DNA from: Acinetobacter sp. ANC 3929
GTDB lineage: Bacteria; Pseudomonadota; Gammaproteobacteria; Pseudomonadales; Moraxellaceae
DNA length: 64,000 nt
Direction of reading: 5' to 3'
Assembly (NCBI RefSeq): GCF_000369405.1
Contig: NZ_KB849999.1
Coordinates: 908,647 to 972,646 of the forward strand
The notes under the pieces are model-generated. The model did no database searches. It was not told where the DNA came from and worked only from the letters and a program-made list of their open reading frames with translations. This document shows positions 17,593 through 26,293 of this stretch, piece after piece. Made by a program: the position numbers and the translations under genes. The stretch's first letter is position 1. Each line of letters begins with the position of its first letter.

Positions 17593-18768
17593 TTAGGACT
17601 TAATCAGTTCAATGCTAGAGCCTGCACGTTTTGGATCAATCAAAATTTTGGCATGTTGCTCTGGATCACGCAAAGCATCAAAAGCATTATTCACGCCTTC
17701 CAAACCAACTACACCCGTGATCAATGGCGAACAGTCCACTTTACCTTCTGCAATCATATGTAGGGTGTCACGGAATTCAAGCGGTGTATACCCCAATACA
17801 TATTGGATTTCCAATTCCTTATTAATCGCCAATGCAGGTTCGATCTTGTCACTTTGCATGCAAACACCAACCCCCACAATACGTGAGAACAACGGTGCAC
17901 CTTCCAAAATCTGCTGCATGATACCTGCCACACCCACGCACTCAAAAATCACTGGACGTTTTGGCAATAACCCGAGTTTATCCCCGACACGCATGGCATT
18001 GACCCACGGTAATGAGTAGGTTTGAACCTTATCAAAAAGCCCCATTCCCATATTAATGGCTTCAGAGACATTGCCCAGTAAGCCCAGCTCTTTCCAGTTG
18101 CTAAATGGAGATTGCTGTTTAGGATCAATCAATATATCTGCACCACATTGTTCAGCTAAGCGACGGCGGTTTGGTGAAAAATCACTGGCAACTACAGTTT
18201 TAACCCCCGCTGCTTTGAGCATAATAATCACGCCCAAACCAACTGGGCCACATCCAATCACGATTGCAGGCTCATTTTTCTTGATTCTGCTACGACGTAC
18301 TGCATGTAAAGCAACAGCCATTGGCTCAGTCAACGCTGCACTATCTGCGTCTAAACCATTCGGCACTTCAAACATTAGGCTGGATTGCACCAAGACTTGT
18401 TCTGCATAGCCTCCTGAAGCACTGGGTGACAGTCCTGTTGGCGCATAGCCTTGAGATTCAACATTTAATAATGGCATGGCACAAACTAAAGTATCTGCTT
18501 TCAATTTACGGCGTGTTTTTGGACCATAATCTAAGACTTTGCCACAGAACTCATGGCCGAAAACTAATTTATCAGAGGATTTGGCAACCCCATTAAACCC
18601 GACTCGTGCTGCCAGATCATGCATATGATCACAGTGATGCTGCATATGTAAATCTGAACCACAAATCCCGCAACGTACGACTTCAAGTAATACTTGTCCT
18701 TTTGCAGGAATCAATTGAAGACTATCTTCCAGTTTCAACTCAGCGTTCTGACAAACCAGTGCTTTCAT
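17593..18768 (-). CDS. Zinc-type medium-chain dehydrogenase
   Basis: 391 aa. The catalytic zinc site is seen in VVRCGICGSDLHM (Cys) and LVFGHEFCG (His-Glu), and the nucleotide-binding fold in AIVIGCGPVGLGVIIML followed by ASDFSPNRRRLAE, where Asp suggests NAD preference. The four-cysteine structural zinc loop of typical alcohol dehydrogenases is missing: that region reads LVCAMPLLNVESQGYAPTG. The substrate cannot be assigned. It is convergent with the outer-membrane protein gene and divergent from the nicotinamide cluster, and is transcribed alone. Confidence 0.85.
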   Translation of the reverse strand: MKALVCQNAELKLEDSLQLIPAKGQVLLEVVRCGICGSDLHMQHHCDHMHDLAARVGFNGVAKSSDKLVFGHEFCGKVLDYGPKTRRKLKADTLVCAMPLLNVESQGYAPTGLSPSASGGYAEQVLVQSSLMFEVPNGLDADSAALTEPMAVALHAVRRSRIKKNEPAIVIGCGPVGLGVIIMLKAAGVKTVVASDFSPNRRRLAEQCGADILIDPKQQSPFSNWKELGLLGNVSEAINMGMGLFDKVQTYSLPWVNAMRVGDKLGLLPKRPVIFECVGVAGIMQQILEGAPLFSRIVGVGVCMQSDKIEPALAINKELEIQYVLGYTPLEFRDTLHMIAEGKVDCSPLITGVVGLEGVNNAFDALRDPEQHAKILIDPKRAGSSIELIKS

Positions 18769-19066
18769 AGGAGCATTCCTTTTTTGTTTTATTCAAATTG
18801 TTCACTCTCAGCACTTTTATCAGCTGGAATATCAAGTAAACAACACATGACTCAATCCTGACAAGGATAATTGTCAAAAACTATGACCTAAACATCAATA
18901 TATCGAAGTAATAAAGTCAGCAGATGATGTCCCCCTCTTTAAGATAGCCCAACTGATTCAAAAAAGTTTAAAAATTATTCTTTTTGAACATCAAATAGAT
19001 GAATTAATTTCTCTGAAATACAGCGCTGTTTTTATCAAAATGATTATTTTTAATACTTGCATTTAA
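18769..19066. other. Intergenic region before the nicotinamide salvage genes
   Basis: AT-rich; no credible ORF, no strong hairpin. Presumably contains the dehydrogenase promoter on minus. Confidence 0.5.
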
Positions 19067-19110
19067 TAGTGGCATTATGACAATATATATTTAATGGCTT
19101 TATGCCACTA
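19067..19110. promoter_or_regulatory. Candidate NrtR operator: inverted repeat upstream of the prs-nadV operon
   Basis: TAGTGGCAT (19067-19075) and ATGCCACTA (19102-19110) are perfect 9-bp inverted arms with a 26-bp AT-rich spacer, ending 17 bp before the start codon. NrtR controls NAD-salvage genes and its gene is two genes downstream, so the site is a good candidate. The wide spacing is unusual for a single dimer. Confidence 0.5.
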
Positions 19111-19127
19111 TAAGAGAAAAGTAAAAC

Positions 19128-20006
19128 ATGACGATTCAGCTTACAACAACTCAAGCGAATGTTCCCATCGAGTTTTTGCAGTTTTCAGGTGGTGAACGTC
19201 ATATTCAACTGCAACCTGAGTTATTGAATCAATTAGCAGCTAGCACCAAGGTCAAAGCCTCACTACATAACAGTGCAGATGTAATGGATTATCTCTTACT
19301 GGAAAATGTGTTACTGGAACAAGGCACTCACCTCTCGGTAGAAATCCCTTATTTTCCATATGCACGTCAAGACCGTATCTGTGCGCCTGGTCAGGCCTTC
19401 TCACTGGATCTGATGACCAAATTATTGAATAGCAATACCGAGAAATTTGCAGGTCAACGTCAAAAAATTGTGGTGTGGGATTGTCATAGTCCAATAACCC
19501 TTGAACTGTTAGCTAAAAATACGTGCTTCCAAGAAGTAATTAATATTGAACCGATCGAGATTATCAAGCAAAGCACAGCACTGATGCAGATTTTAACTGC
19601 TGACAATACAGTGTTGATCTGCCCCGATGTAGGTGCAACACAACGTACCCAAGCAATTGCCAATGGTATTAATCAGCAACGCCAACAGGCCATTGAAGTG
19701 ATTCACTGTGAAAAAAAACGTGATCCAAGCACTGGAAAAATTAGAACAGCAGCAGTGGATAGCCCTGATTTAACAGGAAAAACAGCAGTGATCACCGATG
19801 ATATTTGTGACGGTGGTGCAACCTTTATTGGCATTGCCAAGCAACTGCGCAGCCTAAACTGCCAAAACATTATTTTGTACGTCACGCATGGCATTTTTAG
19901 CAAAGGTCTAGCCGTATTTGATGGACTAGTCGATCAGCTTTTTACCAGCAATAGCCTGCCACAAGCAACACCAACAAAACTTAATATCATCAATTTTCAA
20001 AATTAA
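19128..20006 (+). CDS. Ribose-phosphate pyrophosphokinase paralogue
   Basis: 292 aa, recognisable as PRPP synthetase from YFPYARQDR (residues 75-83), WDCHSP at ~118 and the PRPP loop VITDDICDGGATF (221-233). It is shorter and more divergent than a housekeeping Prs (~315 aa), and the N-terminal region is poorly conserved. It lies 24 bp before nadV, so its likely job is to supply PRPP for nicotinamide phosphoribosylation. The normal prs gene should be elsewhere in the genome; this is inferred because the paralogue is divergent. Confidence 0.88.
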   Translation: MTIQLTTTQANVPIEFLQFSGGERHIQLQPELLNQLAASTKVKASLHNSADVMDYLLLENVLLEQGTHLSVEIPYFPYARQDRICAPGQAFSLDLMTKLLNSNTEKFAGQRQKIVVWDCHSPITLELLAKNTCFQEVINIEPIEIIKQSTALMQILTADNTVLICPDVGATQRTQAIANGINQQRQQAIEVIHCEKKRDPSTGKIRTAAVDSPDLTGKTAVITDDICDGGATFIGIAKQLRSLNCQNIILYVTHGIFSKGLAVFDGLVDQLFTSNSLPQATPTKLNIINFQN

Positions 20007-20030
20007 GATTTAAAACAGGAGGCTTATAAA

Positions 20031-21518
20031 ATGAGTATTAAAATCAACCCACTCAATGCAATTGATTTCTACAAAGCAGACCACCGTCGCCAGTATCCAA
20101 TGGGAACCGAGTACGTCTACGCCAACTTTACGCCTCGCTCATCACGTTTAGCCAAAATGTTACCTGATTTTGATGACAAGATTGTATTTTTTGGTTTGCA
20201 GGGCTTTATTAAGCACTTTCTGATTGAAACATGGAATGAAGGCTTTTTTAAACAACCCAAAGCCAAAATGGTCGCAGCCTATAAACGTCGTATGGACAAT
20301 GCTTTGGGTGAAGGTGCAGTGCCTATCGAGCACATCGAAGCCTTACATGATTTGGGTTATCTCCCTTTAAAAATTAAAGCCTTAGAAGAAGGTAGCCGAG
20401 TTAATATCAAAGTACCAGTATTGACTATTATCAATACTGATCCGAATTTCTTTTGGTTAACTAACTATATCGAAACTGTGCTCAGTGCTGAATTGTGGAA
20501 AAGTTGTACCACTGCAAGCATTGCATATGAATACAAACGCTTATTGACACAATATGCAGAAAAAACAGGTGCGCCTTTAGACTTTATTCCCGTTCAAGGC
20601 CATGATTTTAGTAGCCGTGGTATGAGTGGCATCTATGATGCAGCCCAATCGGGCGTAGGTCACTTAACCAGTTTTATTGGTACAGATTCAGTCGCTTCAA
20701 TCGACTATGCAGAAGACTATTACAATGCCACAGGTGTAGTTGGCGTTTCAGTACCAGCAACAGAGCACAGTGTGATGTGTATGGGCAGTGAAGAAAGTGA
20801 AATCGAGACTTTTAGACGCCTGATCTGCGAACTGTATCCTGCAGGTGTAGTCAGTATCGTGTCCGATACTTGGGATTTCTGGCGTGTCATCACCGAGTTT
20901 AGTGTGGAATTAAAAGCGCAGATTCTAAAACGCCAACCAAATGCGCTCGGACTTGCCAAAGTGGTGTTCCGTCCCGACTCAGGTGATCCTGTCAAAATTA
21001 TCTGCGGTGATCCTGATGCAGCGATCGATAGCCCTGCTTATAAAGGTGCAGTGCAATGTTTATGGGAGATTTTTGGTGGTACAGAAACAACTCAAGGCTA
21101 TAAAATACTAAATGAACGGGTCGGTTTGATCTATGGTGACTCGATTACCCTAGAACGCGCCCAAAACATCTTAAAAGGTTTGGAAGCCAAAGGCTTTGCC
21201 TCTAATAATTTGGTCTTTGGAATCGGTAGTTATACGTATAACTATTTGACTCGTGATAGCTTTGGTTTTGCAGTGAAAGCAACGTGGGGACAGGTCAATG
21301 GTGTAGGCCGTGAGCTGTTTAAAGACCCTGCAACAGATTCAGGCATTAAAAAATCAGCTAAAGGTCTATTACGGGTAGAGCAAACTGAGAATGGCTTCGA
21401 ACTATTTGATCAACAAAGCTTTGAACAGGAGAAAATGGGCGCACTGCAAACTGTATTTGAAAATGGTCAATTGTTAAGAGAATGCTCGCTTGATCAAATT
21501 CGGGAGAGATTGGTCTAA
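20031..21518 (+). CDS. nadV: Nicotinamide phosphoribosyltransferase NadV
   Basis: 495 aa enzyme converting nicotinamide plus PRPP to NMN, the first step of the non-deamidating NAD salvage route. Family features include INPLNAIDFYKADHRRQYP, the PRPP/nicotinamide site FIPVQGHDFSSRGMSG, VSIVSDTWDFW and VVFRPDSGDPVKI. Length is typical. An AGGAGG nine bases before ATG 20031 gives strong translation. Co-transcribed with the PRPP synthetase paralogue. The nested hairpin element at 21551-21625 follows. Confidence 0.94.
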   Translation: MSIKINPLNAIDFYKADHRRQYPMGTEYVYANFTPRSSRLAKMLPDFDDKIVFFGLQGFIKHFLIETWNEGFFKQPKAKMVAAYKRRMDNALGEGAVPIEHIEALHDLGYLPLKIKALEEGSRVNIKVPVLTIINTDPNFFWLTNYIETVLSAELWKSCTTASIAYEYKRLLTQYAEKTGAPLDFIPVQGHDFSSRGMSGIYDAAQSGVGHLTSFIGTDSVASIDYAEDYYNATGVVGVSVPATEHSVMCMGSEESEIETFRRLICELYPAGVVSIVSDTWDFWRVITEFSVELKAQILKRQPNALGLAKVVFRPDSGDPVKIICGDPDAAIDSPAYKGAVQCLWEIFGGTETTQGYKILNERVGLIYGDSITLERAQNILKGLEAKGFASNNLVFGIGSYTYNYLTRDSFGFAVKATWGQVNGVGRELFKDPATDSGIKKSAKGLLRVEQTENGFELFDQQSFEQEKMGALQTVFENGQLLRECSLDQIRERLV

Positions 21519-21550
21519 AACGACATTAAGGTCACTCATTTCAAATTTGA

Positions 21551-21625
21551 AGTTTATCTAATTTACAGCATAACATGCGGCATGGATGCCGCTGATTTAA
21601 CGGTTATGCCGAAAAAAGATAAACT
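21551..21625 (+). repeat. Three nested inverted repeats between nadV and nrtR
   Basis: Outer arms AGTTTATCT (21551-21559) / AGATAAACT (21617-21625), middle arms GCATAAC (21568-21574) / GTTATGC (21603-21609), inner arms GCGGCAT (21577-21583) / ATGCCGC (21586-21592). All three are perfect, making one long interrupted stem. There is no T run typical of a terminator. It could be an mRNA 3' structure, an attenuator for nrtR, or a REP-like palindrome. Confidence 0.6.
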
Positions 21626-21706
21626 CGTTTGTCCGCTTATAAACAGTTCATTCAAATATATAAAAAATCTTTATACTTGATTCACTCATCCATGAGATAA
21701 CTCCAA

Positions 21707-22462
21707 ATGACCTATACTTCCGAACAGGAATATCTTGCTCACTATCAAAAAACAGACTATGACTCCCCACTGTTTACTGTTGATATGGCCATTTTTTCTG
21801 TGGCAAAAAGTCAATTACAGGTCTTAATGATTCAACGCTCCAACTTTCCCGAAAAAGGCAAATGGGCACTCCCTGGTGGCTTTGTCGATTTAAAGACTGA
21901 TCCAAACTTAATGGCAACAGCGCACCGTAAACTGCTTGAAAAAACAGGGATTCACTCACCTTACTTAGAGCAAGTCGAAACCATCGGTGGTCAGCATCGT
22001 GATCCACGCGGCTGGTCAATTACGGCCTTATATTTTGCCCTAATTGATTTTGACAAATTTGAAATTCAAACCAGTAACACCACTGAACACAGTCAATGGC
22101 TTCCTATCGATCAAGCATTACAACTGGATTTAGCCTTTGATCATAAACAGCTACTACAAGTGGCTTTTGAGCGTCTTGGCAATAAAACTCGCTATACTGC
22201 CTTACCTGCCAGCCTTATGCCTGAGCTTTTTACCCTGACTGAATTACAAACGATTTATGAAATTATTTTAGGCCATACATTAGAAAAAAAATCATTTAGA
22301 CGGCGTATACAGGAAGCAGGTGCAGTTGAAGAAACAGGACAGCAAAAAATTGTGGGCAAGCGCCCTGCTCAATTATTCCGCTATGCCCTCAAAGATTATA
22401 ATTTTACCTTCCCTCGCATGCTCGAAACGCCACGCAATATAGCTAAAAATGAAAAGAGCTAA
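21707..22462 (+). CDS. nrtR: NrtR-type transcriptional regulator (Nudix-related)
   Basis: 251 aa. An N-terminal Nudix-like domain (about 22-150) is joined to a C-terminal winged helix (about 165-240, ELFTLTELQTIYEIILG ... KKSFRRRI). The Nudix box is degenerate: GGFVDLKTDP...RKLLEKTG (57-81) has lost the glutamates of REXXEEXG, so hydrolysis is unlikely and ADP-ribose sensing is expected. NrtR proteins repress NAD biosynthesis or salvage genes. It lies downstream of nadV in the same direction, 188 bp apart. Confidence 0.9.
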   Translation: MTYTSEQEYLAHYQKTDYDSPLFTVDMAIFSVAKSQLQVLMIQRSNFPEKGKWALPGGFVDLKTDPNLMATAHRKLLEKTGIHSPYLEQVETIGGQHRDPRGWSITALYFALIDFDKFEIQTSNTTEHSQWLPIDQALQLDLAFDHKQLLQVAFERLGNKTRYTALPASLMPELFTLTELQTIYEIILGHTLEKKSFRRRIQEAGAVEETGQQKIVGKRPAQLFRYALKDYNFTFPRMLETPRNIAKNEKS

Positions 22463-22480
22463 GGCAAATACCTTAGCTCT
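22455..22480. terminator. Hairpin between nrtR and the GMC oxidoreductase
   Basis: AGAGCTAAGG-CAAATA-CCTTAGCTCT, a 10-bp perfect stem overlapping the nrtR stop codon and lying between convergent genes. No long T run on either side, so efficiency is uncertain. Confidence 0.6.
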
Positions 22481-22486
22481 AATAAC

Positions 22487-24091
22487 TTATTTCCAAGTTT
22501 GGCGAATCATATCCACGGCTTTTTCAGCAATCATAATCGCAGGCGCATTGGTATTACCATTAACAACTGTTGGCATAATCGACGCATCCACCACTCGCAG
22601 CCCCTCCACACCATAGACTTTCAGTTCTGGATCGACTACGGCCATCTCATCCACACCCATTTTACAACTACCCACTGGATGATAAACCGTATCGACACGT
22701 TGACGTAAAATCTCACGAATTTCATCATCAGATTGAACATTAGCAGTAAACATGTCCTCTTTAATCTTTTCACTTAAAGCAGGCGCCTGCATCAATTTTT
22801 GTGTGACTTTATAACCATCAACCATATCTTGAAGATCTTGCTCATCCTCAAGGAATTTAAAGTCGATTAATAATGGGTCCGTCGGATTTTTACCACTTAA
22901 CTTCACTGAACCACGCGCACGCGGATTCAACAGACAAACATGACATGAAATACCATGACCGACATGCATGGTTCGAGCATGATTGTCTACCACAGCGATC
23001 ACAAAGTGTAATTGTAGGTTAGGTTTATCCAACTCTGGGCGACTTTTTAAGAAACCACCACATTCTGCATAATTGGTCGTAATCAAACCACGACGCTCTT
23101 TACGATAACGTCCAATTTGCTTCACTAAATCGAAGCTCCCTCCCACTGAAACCCCAAAAGTTCCATCCATCTGCTTGGTCTTGTAAGCAAAAATAAAGTC
23201 AGGATGGTCATGCAGGTTCTCACCAACGCCCGTTAAATCTTTAACGACAGGAATGTCATGTTTCTCTAATTCTTGGCGAGGTCCAATCCCTGACAGCATC
23301 AACACTTGTGGAGACTGGAAAGCACCAGCAGATAAAAGCACTTCTTTATTGGCACGAATAATCGTTGTCTGACCTTTATGCTTATATTCGACTCCAACAG
23401 CACGGCCATTTTCAATCACAATACGAGAAACCATTGCCTGCGTGATGACATGTAGATTCGAACGAGTTCCTAAATATGGGAATAAATAACCTCGTGCAGC
23501 ACTCCATCGCTCACCATTTTTTTGAGTAACCTGATAAACCCCAAGCCCCTCTTGTTCAACCCCATTAAAATCATCATTTAGTGGATAACCGACTTGCTTT
23601 GCCGCCTCAATAAAGGTCTTTTGATAAGGATTATCCGAACGCAACTCTCCAACATTTAGTGGCCCATGCTGACCATGATATTCATTGCGAATACGTTCGT
23701 TATGCTCAGATTTTATGAAATAGGGCAATACATCTTGATAAGACCAACCTGTATTTCCCAATGCTGCCCAATGGTCATAGTCACTCTGGTGACCACGGAT
23801 ATAGACCATCGCATTAACAGCAGAGCTTCCCCCTAAACATTTGCCACGCGGTTGATAACCCTTACGGCCATTTAAGCCTTTTTGTGGAATAGTTTCTAAA
23901 GCCCAGTTGTTAATTTTAGTTGGGATACTGATCACTGCCGCAGCTGGGGTATTAACCAACCAACTGTTCCCATCACCACCTGCTTCTAATAAACATACGG
24001 AAATATTTGGATTTTCAGATAATCGCCCAGCCAGTACCGAACCTGCCGAACCACCACCAATAATTACAAAATCAAAAGCTGTTTCTGTCAT
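22487..24091 (-). CDS. GMC family oxidoreductase (AlkJ-like alcohol dehydrogenase)
   Basis: 534 aa flavoprotein related to AlkJ and choline dehydrogenases. FAD fold FVIIGGGSAGSVLAGRL near the start; GMC signatures PRGKCLGGSSAVNAMVYIRG and GAFQSPQVLMLSGIG; active-site region TVYHPVGSCKMG; C-terminal NGNTNAPAIMIAEKAVDMI. Likely oxidises a primary alcohol and reduces quinone. Start ATG 24091 is chosen (MTETAFDFVI) with AGAG nearby; an ORF extension to 24175 adds 28 residues with no family likeness. Not linked to the bet operon; substrate unknown. Confidence 0.87.
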   Translation of the reverse strand: MTETAFDFVIIGGGSAGSVLAGRLSENPNISVCLLEAGGDGNSWLVNTPAAAVISIPTKINNWALETIPQKGLNGRKGYQPRGKCLGGSSAVNAMVYIRGHQSDYDHWAALGNTGWSYQDVLPYFIKSEHNERIRNEYHGQHGPLNVGELRSDNPYQKTFIEAAKQVGYPLNDDFNGVEQEGLGVYQVTQKNGERWSAARGYLFPYLGTRSNLHVITQAMVSRIVIENGRAVGVEYKHKGQTTIIRANKEVLLSAGAFQSPQVLMLSGIGPRQELEKHDIPVVKDLTGVGENLHDHPDFIFAYKTKQMDGTFGVSVGGSFDLVKQIGRYRKERRGLITTNYAECGGFLKSRPELDKPNLQLHFVIAVVDNHARTMHVGHGISCHVCLLNPRARGSVKLSGKNPTDPLLIDFKFLEDEQDLQDMVDGYKVTQKLMQAPALSEKIKEDMFTANVQSDDEIREILRQRVDTVYHPVGSCKMGVDEMAVVDPELKVYGVEGLRVVDASIMPTVVNGNTNAPAIMIAEKAVDMIRQTWK

Positions 24092-24175
24092 CTCTATACT
24101 CTGTTTTTTCTTTTTAAAAAGTGGAAGCATTATGCCGAACACCACGTTTAGATACTGTTGTAATTGTCTAACCAA

Positions 24176-24495
24176 TTCATATCAATAAAAGCAACTTAAC
24201 GGGATCATCATCAAAGCGCAATAGCCAAATCAAGCAAGCTAATTGCGATAAATCATCAATTTCATTGAAACTTAACAGCTAGCTTTTTCTTCTAATTTCT
24301 TAGTTTTAGATATTTGATTGGTAGTTAATCCGTTTTGTACCAGGAAAATAATTTTAAACAGATGAAAACCATAAATATAATCGTGATAAATAGGCATTAG
24401 CAGAAGCATTGTCCAAACATTTATAATTTTTGAAATTTTAAATCTAACGCTTTATAAATATCATGTTAATTGAATATAAAAATCCAGACGTAAAA
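24176..24495. other. Intergenic region upstream of the GMC gene
   Basis: AT-rich stretch between the GMC gene start and the tRNA terminator. No ORF, repeat or structured element that I can support. Confidence 0.5.
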
Positions 24496-24516
24496 AAACC
24501 GCTAATCTAGCGGTTT
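24496..24516 (-). terminator. Terminator of the tRNA operon
   Basis: On minus, AAACCGCTA-GAT-TAGCGGTTT followed by a T run; lies 22 bp after the last tRNA. Confidence 0.85.
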
Positions 24517-24538
24517 CTTATCTCATCTTTTAAGATGA

Positions 24539-24615
24539 TGGTCGGAGCAGTAGGATTCGAACCTACGACCCCCTGGTCCCAAACCAGGTGCACTACCAGG
24601 CTGTGCTATGCTCCG
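24539..24615 (-). tRNA. tRNA-Pro (anticodon TGG), copy 1
   Basis: 77 nt with encoded CCA. Acceptor CGGAGCA/TGCTCCG; anticodon loop TTTGGGA gives UGG; T-arm GGTTCGAATCC. Identical over its whole length to the copy at 24876-24952. Confidence 0.97.
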
Positions 24616-24619
24616 AAAT

Positions 24620-24696
24620 TGGGGTGAATGACGGGATTCGAACCCGCGACAACCGGAATCACAATCCGGGGCTCTACCAACTGAGCTACATCCACC
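24620..24696 (-). tRNA. tRNA-His (anticodon GTG)
   Basis: Acceptor GTGGATG/CATTCAC with the extra 5' G expected of tRNA-His opposite the discriminator C, anticodon loop TTGTGAT, encoded CCA. Four bases separate it from tRNA-Pro copy 1. Confidence 0.97.
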
Positions 24697-24730
24697 ATCA
24701 AACTTTGATTCTATATACCAAGCTGCCAAA

Positions 24731-24807
24731 TGGCGCGCCTGACAGGATTCGAACCTGTGACCATCCGCTTAGAAGGCGGATGCTCTATCCAACTGAGCTA
24801 CAGGCGC
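24731..24807 (-). tRNA. tRNA-Arg (anticodon TCT)
   Basis: 77 nt with encoded CCA. Acceptor GCGCCTG/CAGGCGC; anticodon loop CTTCTAA gives UCU, reading AGA/AGG. Confidence 0.97.
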
Positions 24808-24875
24808 ATAACGATGATAATACTATCACGATACTTCGCCGATATTTAAAACTATGTTTTTCAACACATTTTAAA

Positions 24876-24952
24876 TGGTCGGAGCAGTAGGATTCGAACC
24901 TACGACCCCCTGGTCCCAAACCAGGTGCACTACCAGGCTGTGCTATGCTCCG
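24876..24952 (-). tRNA. tRNA-Pro (anticodon TGG), copy 2
   Basis: First tRNA of the transcript. 77 nt, encoded CCA, identical to the copy at 24539-24615. Confidence 0.97.
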
Positions 24953-25000
24953 ATTTCTTTTCAGCTTTTAGTGTATCGCACATCGTGCGGTACGGTGTGC

Positions 25001-25029
25001 ATTCTAGGCTTGACGTTGCATCACGTCAA
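25001..25029 (-). promoter_or_regulatory. Promoter of the tRNA operon
   Basis: On minus TTGACG (25029-25024), 17 bases, TAGAAT (25006-25001), 49 bp before tRNA-Pro copy 2. The -35 box is half of an inverted repeat TTGACG/CGTCAA. Confidence 0.75.
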
Positions 25030-25085
25030 CACCTAGTTTAAAAAAAAATGACTTTTCCTTATCAAATGTATATTTAACAAGCACT

Positions 25086-26150
25086 TTAGCGCTTTAGCGA
25101 GGCACTAAAGTTCAACATTCGATCTAAAGGTAATTTCGCTCGTTCAGCTAGTGCAGGGTCAACGTGTATTTCTTGATCGGCATGTTGCAATACATGCAAA
25201 ATTCCATCAAGTTCGTTCATTGCCATCCACGGACAATGTGCACATGAACGACATGTTGCTCCCTCGCCTGCAGTTGGTGCTTCAAATAATTCTTTATCTG
25301 GGGCTGCTTGCTGCATTTTATAGAAAATGCCACGATCGGTTGCCACGATCATTTGCTTATGCGGTAAAGTTTGTGCTGCTTTAATCAATTGCGAAGTACT
25401 ACCAACAGCATCGGCAATATCCACTACCGATTCAGGTGATTCAGGATGTACCAAAACGGCTGCATCTGGATAAAGTGCTTTCATCTGCGCAATACCGCGG
25501 GCGCGGAACTCTTCATGAACGATACATGCACCATCCCACAACAGCATTTCAGCACCTGTCTTCTTTTGAATATAACGGCCTAAATGCTGGTCTGGTGCCC
25601 AAATAATTTTTTCACCCAAACTGTCTAAGTGCTCAATGATTTCCACCGCACAGCTTGACGTTACCACCCAATCAGCACGTGCTTTCACCGCAGCAGAAGT
25701 ATTGGCGTAGACCACCACGGTATGATCTGGATGTTGATCGCAGAATGCACTGAACTCATCCACTGGACAGCCCAAGTCAAGCGAACAGGTTGCTTCCAAT
25801 GTTGGCATCAATACTGTTTTTTCAGGTGATAAGATTTTTGAGGTCTCCCCCATAAACTTCACACCAGCCACTACCAATGTCGTTGCAGGATGATCTCGAC
25901 CAAAACGCGCCATTTCCAATGAATCAGAAACACAACCACCTGTCAGTTCAGCAAGCTCTTGCACGTCAGGATCACAGTAATAGTGCGCTACAAGCACAGC
26001 ATTGCGTTTTTTCAGCTCTGCTGCAATTTGGGCGAACTTCTCTTGTTTCACTTCTGGGCTAAGACTGTTGTCCTTAGGCTCACCCAAACGATCTAAATGC
26101 GTCTGCACAATATTTTTGGCTTCGTTCGCAATTAAATTCGCATTATTCAT
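25086..26150 (-). CDS. nadA: Quinolinate synthase
   Basis: 354 aa [4Fe-4S] enzyme condensing iminoaspartate with dihydroxyacetone phosphate to quinolinate in de novo NAD synthesis. Motifs visible: [55 protein letters not shown] and the C-terminal cluster [16 protein letters not shown]. Length is typical of the long form. ATG 26150 has an AGAAG site. Transcribed alone; argJ upstream on the same strand ends at its own terminator. It complements the nadV salvage route encoded 4 kb away. Confidence 0.96.
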   Translation of the reverse strand: MNNANLIANEAKNIVQTHLDRLGEPKDNSLSPEVKQEKFAQIAAELKKRNAVLVAHYYCDPDVQELAELTGGCVSDSLEMARFGRDHPATTLVVAGVKFMGETSKILSPEKTVLMPTLEATCSLDLGCPVDEFSAFCDQHPDHTVVVYANTSAAVKARADWVVTSSCAVEIIEHLDSLGEKIIWAPDQHLGRYIQKKTGAEMLLWDGACIVHEEFRARGIAQMKALYPDAAVLVHPESPESVVDIADAVGSTSQLIKAAQTLPHKQMIVATDRGIFYKMQQAAPDKELFEAPTAGEGATCRSCAHCPWMAMNELDGILHVLQHADQEIHVDPALAERAKLPLDRMLNFSASLKR

Positions 26151-26257
26151 AAAACGTCTTCTCTATCCTGCGTGCTTGCATCACTGCAAACTTTTAACGT
26201 GGGTAAGGGGGTGATCATTTGAGATAAATCACCTCGTCCACAAACCAGCTTATAAAA

Positions 26258-26279
26258 AAAGCCCCACTGTGGAGGCTTT
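26258..26279 (-). terminator. Terminator after argJ
   Basis: On minus AAAGCC-T-CCAC-A-GTGG-GGCTTT followed by seven T. Confidence 0.88.
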
Positions 26280-26293
26280 ATTATAACGCAAAT

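Noticed and set aside
24523..24890. ORFs across the tRNA cluster
   Set aside because: Translations of tRNA sequence on either strand; no real start.
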